A stretch of 64,000 nt of DNA, from positions 21,875,021 through 21,939,020 of the forward strand of contig OX387602.1 in assembly GCA_947568835.1 (NCBI GenBank). The letters run 5' to 3'. This document shows positions 49,301-59,376 of the stretch, one piece after another. Position numbers and translations under genes: made by a program. The notes beneath the pieces are model-generated. The model saw nothing but the letters and a program-made list of their open reading frames with translations, had not been told where the DNA came from and searched no databases. The first letter of the stretch is position 1; each line of letters starts with the position of its first letter. Source of the DNA: Protonemura montana (Eukaryota; Arthropoda; Insecta; Plecoptera; Nemouridae).

Positions 49301-51678
49301 TCGTAACGTGTAGTTATTTACCTGATGTGAGGTCCTGGTTGGTGGAAAATGTCGACATGAATCCACTAGCGGAGTAGTCGAGTTCGTTCTCTTCTTTCAT
49401 ATGACTCTCGATAGACTTCACTGCAAACAGCAAGAAGTCAGATTGGTCTCCATTCCGAAGACGCAACCAGAGTAAATGACACAGTGAGTGAATGACGGAA
49501 AAGAGAGCGCAGTAGTATCATACCGATTTCCGATAGATCCATGCACTGAACGCGCAGTATCCTGACGAATATAACGAAGTCCTTAGACTTGTCAACGCCC
49601 GTTGTGTGTCTCCATCCCTTGTTTGGTGCCATTTTATTCGCTATCGGCTTGAAGCTGAGGAACGGTCATCCACATTAAATGATAACAAGAATTGAATATA
49701 AGCAGACTTTGTAAGGAAACAATATAGCACTTTACTTGAGAGTGAAAATCTTCCCCTCAAATGGTTCCATTCGGCCTTCGGATGGCTCAATTGAGAACAT
49801 AGAGTACCCAGGAATCGTATCGGCTACATCTCGTAGAGGCTGTGGGGTGAAACAAGTCATGAACTCGGTCCGTTCATAGCCATTGTTGACGTAAGAAAGC
49901 TTCTTAAGTTATTTTTAATCGTTAAGTAAGCTACTTCATCATCGGGAATAAAGTTGGGGATAACTTCGACCTACCTGCCATATCAGCCTCTGATAATTCT
50001 TTGATACTAATCTTTCTCAGAAATGTGTGTGTGATCAGTTATTGAACACGATATCAGTCCTAATAGGGCACATGGTTGAAACGCACTCACATGTAGCTCC
50101 TTGTCAATCTCTGCCAGCACGATGAACGTGCTGTACTGCGCGCTAATATTGCGTACGACCATCGACTCGTGGCGGTCAGTGCCGAAGTAGGTGGGCTTAA
50201 AATCGATCAGCGTGAAGTCGCCCGTCGTGTTGGGATGGTAGACCACTAGGTGCGGCAGGTTTACACTGACGCGGATTGGGATGCGGATGGGACGACTTTT
50301 GCTCTTGATCCTGCGGCGCGGGGAGGAAATAATCTCTGCCGTCAATCATGGTAGTAACATCGATGATGACAGCTCGGTTACAAATCCGGTGCTTTCAGTT
50401 AGTGTAGCACTTTACCAACAAAATTAAAATCTTTTTAGTCCATCAACGAATCTATAGTATTAAGCAAATTTAAATTTACTTAAATTTCTTTTACAATTAG
50501 AAGCTGCTAAACATGAAGAATGGGATGTAAAAAGGTCATATTGTCACATTAATTACGCGTCAGTTGATCGCATTCGCCATCAAACCGCTCTGCTCCTTTC
50601 AGCAAAAACAATGAAGCCAACTAGTTATGCTTACCAGAACTCCCTGAAGAAGTCGCCCTGCATGAGACCGACTAGCTCGATGTGGATGAGGACGATGGAC
50701 TTCGTACGGATGACGCCTCGCACAGGAGTGACGACAAGCTCAAGGTCATTGGCGCCAAGGTCGACTGAGAACTTGCTACCGACTGCGCCCGTGTTCGACA
50801 ATTCGACAGTGCGAACCACGGCCGAAGAACCTACGTCCACCACTCCGAAGTCCACACTCGGAGGGTTCACCTCCAGGCTAGACTTTGCCCCGTTACTACA
50901 GCAGAAAAACCCCAGGTACAAATAAAGGTATTGGAAGTAATACTTCTGTCATTTAGGTACTTGAAGATATAAATGCACGTCTTTAAGCAAGCCCTAAAGT
51001 ACATAATCGCTATTATCACTCGTTGCTGGAATGCTTCTTACACGATAATAGGGTACTCGACGAACTGGTTGTTGATGAACAGCTCGAGCATAGAGCGGGT
51101 GTACGCGTGGCGGACGTTGATGAAAGTCAGCTTCTTCTTGATTATCAGTCCCGGTGAGAGCAGGATCGTAGGCATTGACGACGACAGTCGAAACGCCTGG
51201 ATCAAGATCAGAGGTAGTCAGGACCGGGAATCAACGGATTTAAGCCCGACCAACTGCAATACTTTTAAGCAAATTCTATTAAGCAATATACCCGAGGTTC
51301 GCTAAATATTCGGCGATATTTGACTGGGGCTATGACTGGCGAGTATCATACGGGGCTTTTGTTTTTATATACTAGTATGGTGCAAAAACTCTTGAATGGG
51401 CGGTTTCTTATTTTTTTCCAACAATATTTATATCGAAGTGTCATTATTCAAAATACGCTGAAGACAACAATGAGACTTGCAAACGAGTTGGGTGGAGATA
51501 GCTTGATCCATATCGGGGTGTTCGATATGTTCTGTATGGTAAAGGTAATCTTCTTGACATCTCCCTCGAAGATGTCGTTGAAGACGAGTGCCTTGGGCGA
51601 AACGCGTATCCCGCCGTGGTCAAAAAAGGAGCGTCTCGGCACCCGCCGTTGCGAATCCAAAATCGACTCGTAGCTCAT
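31230..51678 (-). CDS. CFAP47: CFAP47-like axonemal protein (whole gene)
   Basis: A large minus-strand gene of about 32 exons and roughly 2,600 codons. It has repeated immunoglobulin-like ASH/MSP domains of the HYDIN/CFAP47/CFAP65 type, with recurring patterns such as VDFGVVDVGS...V.LSNTG and IDFGVIDIGFMETRVVRLTN, plus a calponin-homology segment about two-thirds along. In animals CFAP47 is a cilium/flagellum-associated protein needed for sperm motility, so a role in the sperm axoneme is likely. Translation probably starts at the ATG at 51678 (MSYESILDS); the stop is at 31230-31232. Introns carry three non-coding families (tRNAs, SINE-like palindromes, nested DNA transposons). Two introns appear to start with GC (51480, 35720). 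One small exon at 45663 cannot be joined in phase. Identity as CFAP47 rather than a sister family rests on domain order and length. Confidence 0.8.
33329..33410 (-). tRNA. tRNA-Ser (GCT), in a CFAP47-like intron
   Basis: An 82-nt class II tRNA, anticodon loop CTGCTAA, discriminator G. The mature sequence matches that at 35370. It lies in the 33281-33964 intron, in host orientation. Confidence 0.96.
33550..33960. mobile_element. Foldback element made of two opposed tRNA-like SINE arms
   Basis: Outer termini GTCACCACCCACTCACATGA (33550) and its reverse complement (ends 33960) enclose about 150-bp inverted arms. Each arm carries a tRNA-like unit (minus copy about 33642-33712, plus copy about 33803-33876, with GTAGCTCAATGGGTTGGAGC and GGGGTTCAAATCCCC). 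An AT-rich TATATA loop separates them. The anticodon loop lacks U33, so these are not functional tRNAs. Confidence 0.7.
35370..35451 (+). tRNA. tRNA-Ser (GCT), in a CFAP47-like intron, antisense to host
   Basis: An 82-nt tRNA with acceptor GACGAGG/CCTCGTC, anticodon GCT and discriminator G, followed by a T run. It lies in the 34897-35720 intron. Confidence 0.96.
37329..47695 (-). CDS. CFAP47: CFAP47-like: central exons
   Basis: Exons in transcription order: 47695 to about 47459, 45663 to about 45610 (doubtful), 45449-45116, 44741-44470, 43977-43712, 43444-43212, 42863-42607, 42178-41984, 41856-41504, 41203-40726, 39623-39411, 38591-38391, 38244-37769, 37545-37329. From 45449 onward every junction is in phase. 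ASH-like stretches include HAINFGKVAPLSNSYEILHL and EFSRIDFGDLPDEAF. The 47695 exon ends either at CAG before GCATGT (a GC donor) or at CTT before GTGTAA. The 45663 exon reads PSPKVFKELYRMMSPE then stops, and its only GT donor is out of phase with 45449. Confidence 0.75.
38880..39310 (-). repeat. 5S rRNA-derived SINE-like repeat, copy d
   Basis: In a CFAP47-like intron (38592-39410). On the minus strand the head reads GATCACCGAAGTTGAGCAAC, then GGATGGGTGACC. The body and CATCAT tract follow, and the tail ends near CAAAACACTGCGTCCCTACA. This is the best-preserved 5S-like head in the window. Confidence 0.78.
39747..39820 (-). tRNA. tRNA-Asn (GTT), in a CFAP47-like intron
   Basis: A 74-nt tRNA with acceptor GCCTCCG/CGGGGGC (containing a mismatch-tolerant pair), anticodon loop CTGTTAA (GTT) and T arm GGTTCGAGTCC. 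Identical to the copy at 40318. Confidence 0.95.
40318..40391 (-). tRNA. tRNA-Asn (GTT), second copy in the same intron
   Basis: Identical 74-nt copy of 39747-39820, about 500 bp away, same strand. Both lie in the 39624-40725 intron. Confidence 0.95.
43034..43086 (+). repeat. 3' half of a tRNA-like sequence
   Basis: CCCGGGTTCGTATCCCGG forms a T arm followed by an acceptor-like strand ending GGTTGCA, but no D or anticodon arm precedes it. A dead tRNA or SINE fragment in a CFAP47-like intron. Confidence 0.4.
45750..47136 (+). mobile_element. pogo/Tigger-like DNA transposon, TA target duplication
   Basis: Termini GGGGAGAGGGGGGG...CATTCGGACA and the inverted CGGATGCCCC...CTTCTCCCC are flanked by TA on both sides (45748-45749, 47137-47138). 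The inside encodes a decayed Tigger-type transposase. 1,387 bp in length, shorter than a full element. Confidence 0.75.
46228..46826 (+). pseudogene. Decayed pogo/Tigger transposase fragment
   Basis: Reads a pipsqueak-type helix-turn-helix (DIANAIDDVLENKMSVRNAG, then YGLSKSTLQDRI), then the CENP-B-like segment FMKRHGTLSLRKPENTSLSR, then NVVETGVSTV. Several in-frame stops interrupt it. In active relatives the last motif contains the first catalytic Asp (VDETG); here it is Val. The rest of the DDE domain is deleted. Confidence 0.7.
47998..51678 (-). CDS. CFAP47: CFAP47-like: N-terminal exons
   Basis: Exons in transcription order: 51678-51481, 51196-51042, 50895-50635, 50310-50091, 49839-49736, 49654-49524, 49420-49322, 49046-48732, 48176-47998. 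All junctions are in phase. The first exon ends TTT before GCAAGT, a consensus GC donor; no GT site gives the needed phase 0. ASH-like strands are visible in the first (VSPKALVFNDIFEGDVKK), third (PPSVDFGVVDVGSSAVV) and eighth (PTSIDFGVIDIGF) exons. MAPNKGWRHTTG at 49632 might look like a start, but coding sequence runs in frame through it from 49654. Confidence 0.8.
48316..48522. repeat. Head-to-head pair of tRNA-like SINE units
   Basis: A minus copy (48316-48390) and a plus copy (48448-48522) of the same tRNA-like sequence (AAGTAGCTCAATGGGTAAGA ... CGTTCGAGTCCCCG) form a near-perfect palindrome of about 75-bp arms with a 57-nt loop. The anticodon loop CGCGATA lacks U33. It lies in a CFAP47-like intron (48177-48731). 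Confidence 0.7.
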
Positions 51679-53099
51679 GATCGACCGAAATTCTGGCTGT
51701 ACGGGCTGGTGTTACGATCGGTTGCCAGGCTGTGAGTGAGGTTTTGGGCCATCGTCTTCGGATTGTTTCGGATTGTTGCATGAAAGATGACAACGAATAA
51801 CAAATCTCCTGATGTGATTGTCGAAAACTGAAATACGCAGACAAAAGGAAAAATCAAGATGGACGGCCGTCCATCGCGGCCAAGTTTACTGCAAACAAGT
51901 ATTGCTACATCTTTTGCAACTTTTACAATCTTACACGAGAGTACAAACTGGAGTTTTCAGCCTCCTGGATCTAAACGATGGGATGCTCCACATTGCTGAA
52001 AAGTGTCTTAATTTTTGGGAAATACCAATCCGACAAAGCATGTCAAGTTTCATCAAAATCGGTCAAGCCGTTTAAAAGATATAACATCCCAAAAAATAGG
52101 CTAACGACGGCCTTCTGTTTCTTAAGCCCAAACACCTCGACCGATTTTGATGAATCTTGAACCGAAAAATCAGAAAAAAATTCTTGACGTACCTTTTGGG
52201 GGTTTTAATTTGCAGTGGATATCTTAAAACCACCTTTTTAAAAAGAACATGAAAAACTCTTTGAATTGGGTACCACGCCTAAGCGGTACAACAGATTTTC
52301 ATGAAACTTAAATAAAAAATACTCTGTACAATGAGAGTGCGTATAGTTACTATTTTAATTTGATGCCACCATTTTTAAATCTTAATTAAAGCACTGACAA
52401 CCTTTAAAAATGTATATTTTTGGAACGGTTCAACCGTTTTTTATAAAATTTCAACAAGTAATACTTAGTACGGTGCAAATCAACATTCCGATAGTTTCGA
52501 CCGTAAGCGAGATATTTAGATAAAAATTAAATATCCAACCTTTAAGAACCGGCAATCACAAAAAATAAATGTATAAAGACTGTGACAAATCACTGCACAC
52601 CTCAACCACCCACATTAGCACTGGCAGTGCTTCGCACTTTATTGTGAGCTATTTGTTTCTTCTGAAAAACACTTCTGCTATAAAACCATGGTTTACCATG
52701 GCAATTGTAATATTATTAGAGGCATAACTAAATAAATGATTGGTATCCCAAGAAAAAACACTCACGTGTAAAAACAGTAGCCAAGTCTACGTTAAAAAAT
52801 GGTTCAGCCTCGAAGAGGCGTGATATCAAAGAGGTAGCGAAGCCAGTGTAGATTTCCACTAACACCTACCAACTTTTAAAGAATTGGTAAGAACTTCAAC
52901 GACAAGACGCGAAAAAATACTTGCCGCACTATTTTTTCACTGTACGGTTGAAAATACATTTTAAGTAGAACTCAGGAAGTAAACATCCTAAAAGAATATG
53001 AACTCTATCTCCAGTATATGATTTACTAATACATAATTCTGTTACAAATAATAGATTAACCTTTATTAAAATCCCTAATCGTGGTTTCCTTAGTTACCG
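51679..53099. other. AT-rich intergenic, repeat-like
   Basis: Likely 5' flank of the CFAP47-like gene. Words of the type ACCGATTTTGATGAA and their complement recur (about 52038-52060, 52138-52160), as in dispersed arthropod repeats. No gene seen. Confidence 0.45.
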
Positions 53100-54510
53100 T
53101 GAGGGTCGTTCCGTCGGCGGCAATTTTAGCCAATTTGCGCTATTTTTAACAATGCTTTTATGACTGATTTTTATTCAAAATTGAACGAAGATTTGCTGAA
53201 TTGAAAATAAAATGCAACACGACACTTTCTTCATGGTTAAAAATGCAAGATATCACGAGAAAACACAGTCGTGAATCTTTTTGTACATTTTTTGGGCATT
53301 TTTTGGGCATTTTTTTATACAAAGCGAGTTTAAAGTATCGTCAACATGAGCGCGTTGTCTCCACGGTCATAAAAGTACCAAACACTTACCGATTTAATGC
53401 TTGGTAAGCGAGAAATTGGTCAAAATACGACGATTTTTCTCCATCCTAGACAAGATCACGCAGTTGATTCCAATCGATCTATGATATTTGCGACATTTAT
53501 GCAAATCACCAAAAATTTTAACTTACTTTGCAAGCTTCTAAGACATTAAATAGGGTTTTTTAACAACCAAAACACACTTGATTCGTTTTTTTATCGATAA
53601 TTTTGCCAAAACTAGATTCGGAGTGACAGATCAAAGATAAACATTTGACAGATGTCTTTCATCGACTTGGGACGCCGTGGATAGTTATTTTATTTTCGAG
53701 AATGCCGTGATCTTTCAACAGGTATTTTAAATTCAAAACGTCTCTGATCACAGAGATCAGTTTCCAAGCGCAATGCCACACTTTTACTGAAAATATTTTA
53801 AATACTTAAATCTCTACCGCGTACAAGCCCGTGGCATTCTCAAGCTTCAATATTATACTATTTTTTAGCACTTGAGCTAAGGTTGGCGGATAGTTTGACT
53901 CCTTTGAAGTGGTTGATTTTAACTCAAAATTAAACATAAAATAATCGCGGCCGACATGATAAAATCCAATACGACGACATTTGGCGGGTTACAAGAGCAA
54001 AAATTCTTGAAAAAACACACTGAAAAATGTGTTTTTAATCATTTTTTTGCACTTTCTAGCAATAAAGGTACTTCAAATGGCATCAAAATGAGCGAGGTGT
54101 CGCTTCGGTCTTAAAGGTATCAACATCATGCCGATTTAATGCTTATTACCTGAGAAATTGTTCAAATACGACGCGTATTATTCAACGCCAGCCTAGACTT
54201 AAGATTCCACCACCAATTTCAAACGGAAATGATATTTCCGACTTTTATGCAAATCACCTGTGGGTTAACATTCCATTGCTAGCAACCTGAGCATGGAATA
54301 CGGATTTTTTAACAACCAAACGATACTAAATAAGTTTTTTTAGAGATTATTTCGACTAATCTTGATTTTGAGTGACAGATCACAAAAACAGGTGATCTTT
54401 CTTTTGCATCGTCGTAAGAAGCCGTGGAAAAATATATAATTTTCAAGCACGCTGTGAATTTGCAACAGGTTTTTCAAATACGCAATCACTTATTTTAAAT
54501 AAGTAGTATG
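53100..54510. repeat. Diverged tandem duplication of non-coding DNA (two units of about 600 bp)
   Basis: Unit 1 (about 53100-53740) and unit 2 (about 53920-54510) share colinear blocks in the same order: CCGATTTAATGCTT, TTATGCAAATCACC, TTTTTTAACAACCAAA, GAGTGACAGATCA, and a GCCGTGGA...CAACAGG.TTT end. There is no ORF. Confidence 0.7.
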
Positions 54511-55229
54511 AATTGCAACAGAATGCGTATGTATGCAGATGCTTAAAATGCGAAATACGATAAATTAACAATTTCTTTGGCACTTTTCAAGGCTGTCCTT
54601 AATATTTGGCGACTTATCTGCGACTATTGGCATTTTTCTTATAGTTTATTATAATACGAAATCGAACATGGAATCGAATCGGGTAAATAAGAACTGAGTC
54701 AGATTAAATTGGTTCAAAATTGAGCAGTGTATAAAACCTCAATTAGATCGTTTTCCACGGGATCTGTATCACTACGGTAATTCTTATCACTCAATACACT
54801 AATCACACGCTAATTTGGAAATACATTCTTGATCTTAAAGCAAGTAAAGGGGGTTCAAAATAAGCAGTTACGGAGTTGGAGTTGGGTGAGATTGAACCTG
54901 GACATGGAGTCTAGGTCTTAAAACTAAGAAAGAGGGTAAACCTTTTTCTGCAGATAAGATCTTTTCTTAGGTACTGAAAAATAGCATTTTAAGTCAAGCT
55001 AATGAACGTAATTGAGACTATCTATTTGATAGAATTTGTCTAAGTAAAGATACAAACGTTACAAACAAATAGTTCACAATTCGAATCAACAAGCTTCTAA
55101 TTTGTTTTCTTGTTAACAAAGAAGCAAATGCGTCATGAGGAAAGTCTTGTGTGCTTTGTCGGTATCTCGGAGGTACATCAGACAATCGAAGAGACAGCAA
55201 AGCGCATTGTTCGTTTGATCCTCCCAGAG

Positions 55230-55728
55230 ATGGCATCGTTTAAGTGCATGTGTTTGGCATTGGCAGTGTTACTAATGGTAGGTCTTAGATTTAATTGTCA
55301 CAGTCATTGCATTAAATATCACGAAAAATACGTAACAAAAACAATCCCCGTTCAATGTCATACCAACAAGAAAGTTTTTCATAGCGTTGAAGAAGCAGTG
55401 AAAACAATGCGAATGACCATGCTCCAATTAGAGATTAGAGGCAAGTCTGTGATTGTTTTATCGACGCTATATCGATGTTGGTGTGACACCCTGCGCGCGC
55501 TCTTGCTTTCAGATGTCATTGGCGTCGTCGAACGGCGTCGGAGGGGCATACCCGTGCACCGACGTGGGCCGGTTCCGCGACCCCGCGAGCTGCGGCCACT
55601 TCTTCCTGTGCTCGCGCCTGCGGAACACGTTGATCTCGGCCAGATACCCGTGTCCCGGAGGTTCCTCCTTCGACCCAGACACCAATCGCTGCTCGATTAT
55701 ATACCAGTGCACAGCTGACGACCTGTAA
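55230..55728 (+). CDS. Gene F: small secreted single-domain chitin-binding protein
   Basis: Two exons, 55230-55277 and 55513-55728, joined in phase 0 (ATG before GTAGGT; TTTCAG before ATG), give 87 aa. Exon 1 plus the start of exon 2 form a signal peptide (MASFKCMCLALAVLLM). The mature part is one peritrophin-A/ChtBD2 domain with six Cys: YPCTDVGRFRDPASCGHFFLC, then CPGG, CSII and CTADDL. A longer ORF across this region is a different frame. It would act extracellularly in cuticle or peritrophic matrix. Polyadenylation signal ATTAAA at 55827-55832. Confidence 0.8.
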
Positions 55729-56311
55729 CTCACTGGCGAGTATTCTAGCAGCTCTTCCATAATTTGTACTCGACGGTAATTTATGTGAGCAACAATCGTA
55801 TAGCTGAATCAGTGATAGCTTGAAAAATTAAAGTATTAATGAAACACTCGGGTTTTTCTGTTACACCTAAACCTTGTTTTGAGACCACATACCCTAGTGT
55901 CACTTCACTGTAACTCACCTCAGGACGTGTGGACTCAATTTTTAAACAGTCCTTTTTGTACCCATTTGAGACGCGTCTAAGGTGGTTTCCTCAAACATTC
56001 ATCCAAATATATGTCGATTTTCTTGAGACTCTCCTTCCTCAGCCCGAAAACATATTTTTACCTCAGTATGGTAACTTTAGATGAAAATATTATATGAAAC
56101 TTTTAACTTAGTAGACGGGCTCATAATCATCAGGTAAGCTTGATGCAAAGCAACAAATGTGGCTACAGATCAAGACCATGAACCCGACCTACAAGCTCTA
56201 GGATTAATACCTGAAGGAGAGTGTACATGCAATTGCATAATCACGACAATAGGATACTTACGACGGCACTGTTGGTCCTTGATATTCCTGCCGACGGGTA
56301 TTAAATGGGTT
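55729..56311. other. Intergenic, 3' flank of F and 5' flank of G
   Basis: No gene recognised. The proximal part upstream of G is similar to the region upstream of H (59190-59306). Confidence 0.5.
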
Positions 56312-56339
56312 GCCAGTTCACTTAAAGTTTGCAGTCCTC
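56312..56339 (+). promoter_or_regulatory. Conserved promoter-proximal block of G
   Basis: 28 nt, beginning GCCAGTTCACTTAAAGTTT and ending GCAGTCCTC, identical to 59307-59334 at the same distance (about 42 nt) from the ATG of H. It contains a TTAAAG TATA-like word and a GCAGTC initiator-like word, so it probably spans the core promoter. Confidence 0.5.
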
Positions 56340-56381
56340 GAGGCAGCACCCACACCAGATTCTTGAGAACAGAGAAACACC

Positions 56382-57170
56382 ATGGCCGCAGCTACTAAGG
56401 TTTTCTATGTCCTCTTCGCGTTGGTGAGTTATTTGGTTTAAGTTGTTGCGACAAGAATAAAATGTGGTCACAATGTGTCCTTGCATAATAAACTGGAGAG
56501 GTTTTAGGTTTCATTGTGTGTAATAAACGCAACTTTATCAAGAAAACAATTCAATGTGCGTGAGGCACATGATAAAGATGCAACTGCGATAAGCAATACC
56601 TCAAATTATCACTGTCGTTGTTTCATTGTGTGAGTCAGTACAGGTGTGACCAGATTGCTTTACGAGGCTGATTAAAAGCGATTTTATTGACGGGTGAACC
56701 TGCCACCCTCTCTTCCACAGTCCATCATCCTGCTCCCAAGCGCGCTCTGCCAAACAACGACTGCGCCATCGGGCGTGCCGACCTGTACGACCGCTGGCAG
56801 AATAGCCGACCCCACGAACTGCAGGAACTACTTCTTGTGTTCGGTTCTCGCTGACGGAGGTTTTATCCAGATGCTGTACACCTGTCCCGGGGAATCGAGT
56901 TTCGACCCGACCACCCTCAAGTGTAGCCTCATTCCCACTTGCGACATCCCTGTCTCCTCGACTACCACGACAACCACGAAGTCGCCGATTACAATAGCAA
57001 GTTCGCCGTTCGAGTGCCCAACGGCTACGGGAAAGTTCGCCGATCCTGACAGTTGCACCAAGTACTTTATGTGCTCGGCTTCGGTGGCTTACAGCTACTC
57101 GTGTCCGAGCAAGTCGCTGTTTGACCCGACGACCAGCAAGTGTTCGCTGCTCTACGTCTGTCCGGTGTAG
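56382..57170 (+). CDS. Gene G: secreted protein with two chitin-binding (ChtBD2) domains
   Basis: Exons 56382-56423 and 56721-57170, phase 0, 163 aa. The signal peptide spans the junction (MAAATKVFYVLFAL then SIILLPSALCQ). Two peritrophin-A domains follow: CTTAGRIADPTNCRNYFLC...C (about residues 38-85), and after a short Thr-rich linker CPTATGKFADPDSCTKYFMC...C (about 110-163). It ends CSLLYVCPV. Exon 2 is closely similar to the last third of H. It likely binds chitin in cuticle or peritrophic matrix. AATAAA at 57434-57439. Confidence 0.88.
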
Positions 57171-59306
57171 TGATCAGAGGGCGGCGGTCTCCGGAGTCGA
57201 TGGTGTGTACCCCTTTTCGGAGTGAAAGTTAAATTCTAAGATCACACTTATAAGTCACACTTTCACTAGGCATAGAATATGCTGAATAAAATATAATATG
57301 AACATGTCTAAATATGTGTGTAAACATAATCTATAATATGTAACATATGTGTTTAGGAATAATGTAATACAAAAGGATTTAAATTAATTGTTAAAAATCC
57401 ATCAAAGTGTGTGACAGTTGATGATTGGTTTGTAATAAATAAAGATAATTTATGTAATGCATAATCTACGAACAGAACAAAGATATGTGGGTCTTGTCGC
57501 CTCTTTATTGCCAATACAGCAACATCCATTCAAAGTACCATTCAAAGTATAGCCGATTTCTTCAGCAATGAAAAGTTCATGAACAGTTGAAATGTGGGGC
57601 ATATATTAATTACAGTTTTCTGGCAAGACGGTTTAAAGGACAGTTATGTCTCATGACTCTACGTGAGGATGAGGCAATGGTCTCTCGCACTTCTGTAACT
57701 TCAAGGCTTGGTTTCTATACCCATTTATTACCACCAACCGTTGCCACTCCACTTTAATGCATCGCAAAGTCGCGAATTATTGATAAACGCTTTGTACAAT
57801 AATGTACACACAAATATCGAGTTTTCGAAGTTGTCGAAGTTAACATCATTTGCAGAAAGGAATGGGAAATAATTTAAAGCAAAATCGCAACGAGATAAAC
57901 AAAGTTTATCAACGTTTTTCAAAGAGAAACAAAGTTTAGGAATCTCGCGTTCTAATTAAAGTCATGGCTAGAGATAGGAAAACCAATTTTTTACACAACA
58001 TAGTCGGCAACTCCCTTAATTTCCCGTTACTCCCAGAAAGTCATTCTGTTCCCTGGAATTATTTTTGTTAACCTCATAGCATTGTCCCAGCATTGTGTTT
58101 TTTTTTTTTCACGGAAACCGCTGAACACAAGACCGAGACACTGATTCGAGATGGAAAATAATTTAATTTTTATTTGGGAAATGTGAAATTTTGAGATTGG
58201 CTTGTGGTACGATATTCAGTTACCTGGTGATATTAGTTTGAAAACGTTACCAGAATTTGTATTTATCCCTTATAACCAATATCTGCACGTAACTCAACCC
58301 CCGTCTAAAAAAATCCCGCCTTCTAGTTGAGACTTGTTAAAAATGTGGGTATGTGTTTGTGGTGATAGCGAAATAACAACCTCCTCCAACGTCGATCGTC
58401 TCTGAACGGTCCAAGTTTCATTTCTTAGCTTCAAATGAACAACGAGTTTTATCTGTGAATCGAGACGAATCAATTGGCTTCATAAAAAATATTAAAATTC
58501 AAAAAACAACATTTTTTTCTTGGGAAGCGATACGATCTTTGGGAATCCCACTAATCCAGCTCGACGAGCGTACTTTAAATTAAAATAACCCGCAACCTAT
58601 GCACTTGTGTTACCTCATGTCACTTTATACGTTGCGTTTGACTACAACACCGTTATCAAAGGCGGATCCAGTCTTGGAATCTATGTAAACTTTCCGAAGT
58701 ATCTCCTTCCTCGGGATTTTTCTTTGAATGTTAAACTTATGTATTTCAAATATTTAGAACCTATCTCAATATCCTTAGATCTCCCCTCAGGACTTTTCTA
58801 TGTAAAATACAAAATATCTGCCGTTCAGTTTAATTTAGGCATCTATTATGGCGTCAGGTTTAAGACGTTGAAATCTTATAGTTCAAGCTTTAAACTGGGA
58901 TTGGAAATATGACCGTACTGTAATACATTTATATAAATGTCTGCTGCTAATATTTTGTCACATACGCACACTTTTCTTCTAGTGCCAATGTGTTATGATT
59001 TTGAGCAGATTGTGCCTGATTTGGCAATATTTGCCGCCTGTTGTATTGTTTAGGTAAATATCCAAATATTTATGCTTATTACTACCGAGAAAATTCGTCT
59101 TTTCCTCATGGTCTTCAAATTAAAAAACATGGCAAATTTACCTTATTACTAAGTAAGACTCATAAATATCATGTGAGCTACACAATTAGACAATGAACCC
59201 GAACTCCGCTCGTCATGATTAATGCACATTAAATTGCATGATCACGGCACTAGAAAATTTACGACGACGATGTTGCTACTTGAAGTTCATGAGTTTTATG
59301 TGGTCT
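57171..59306. other. Intergenic between G and H
   Basis: AT-rich. A 101-codon ORF at 58607-58912 has no recognisable domain. The last 120 bp resemble the upstream region of G. Confidence 0.5.
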
Positions 59307-59334
59307 GCCAGTTCACTTAAAGTTTGCAGTCCTC
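59307..59334 (+). promoter_or_regulatory. Conserved promoter-proximal block of H
   Basis: 28-nt block identical to 56312-56339 upstream of G, in an otherwise diverged flank. Confidence 0.5.
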
Positions 59335-59376
59335 ACAGTCGCACCAACAACAGATTCTCGAGTAACTGCTACCACC

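Noticed and set aside
49524..49654. Start of a separate gene at MAPNKGWRHTTG (ATG 49632)
   Set aside because: In-frame coding (FKPIANK) continues upstream to an acceptor at 49655, and phase matches the preceding exon, so it is internal to the CFAP47-like gene.
55110..55718. A 202-codon plus-strand ORF over gene F
   Set aside because: It runs through the intron of F in a different frame from the chitin-binding domain. The two-exon model gives a signal peptide and a full six-Cys domain.
58607..58912. A 101-codon ORF between G and H
   Set aside because: No signal peptide, no Cys pattern, no known motif, AT-rich codon use like the surrounding non-coding DNA.
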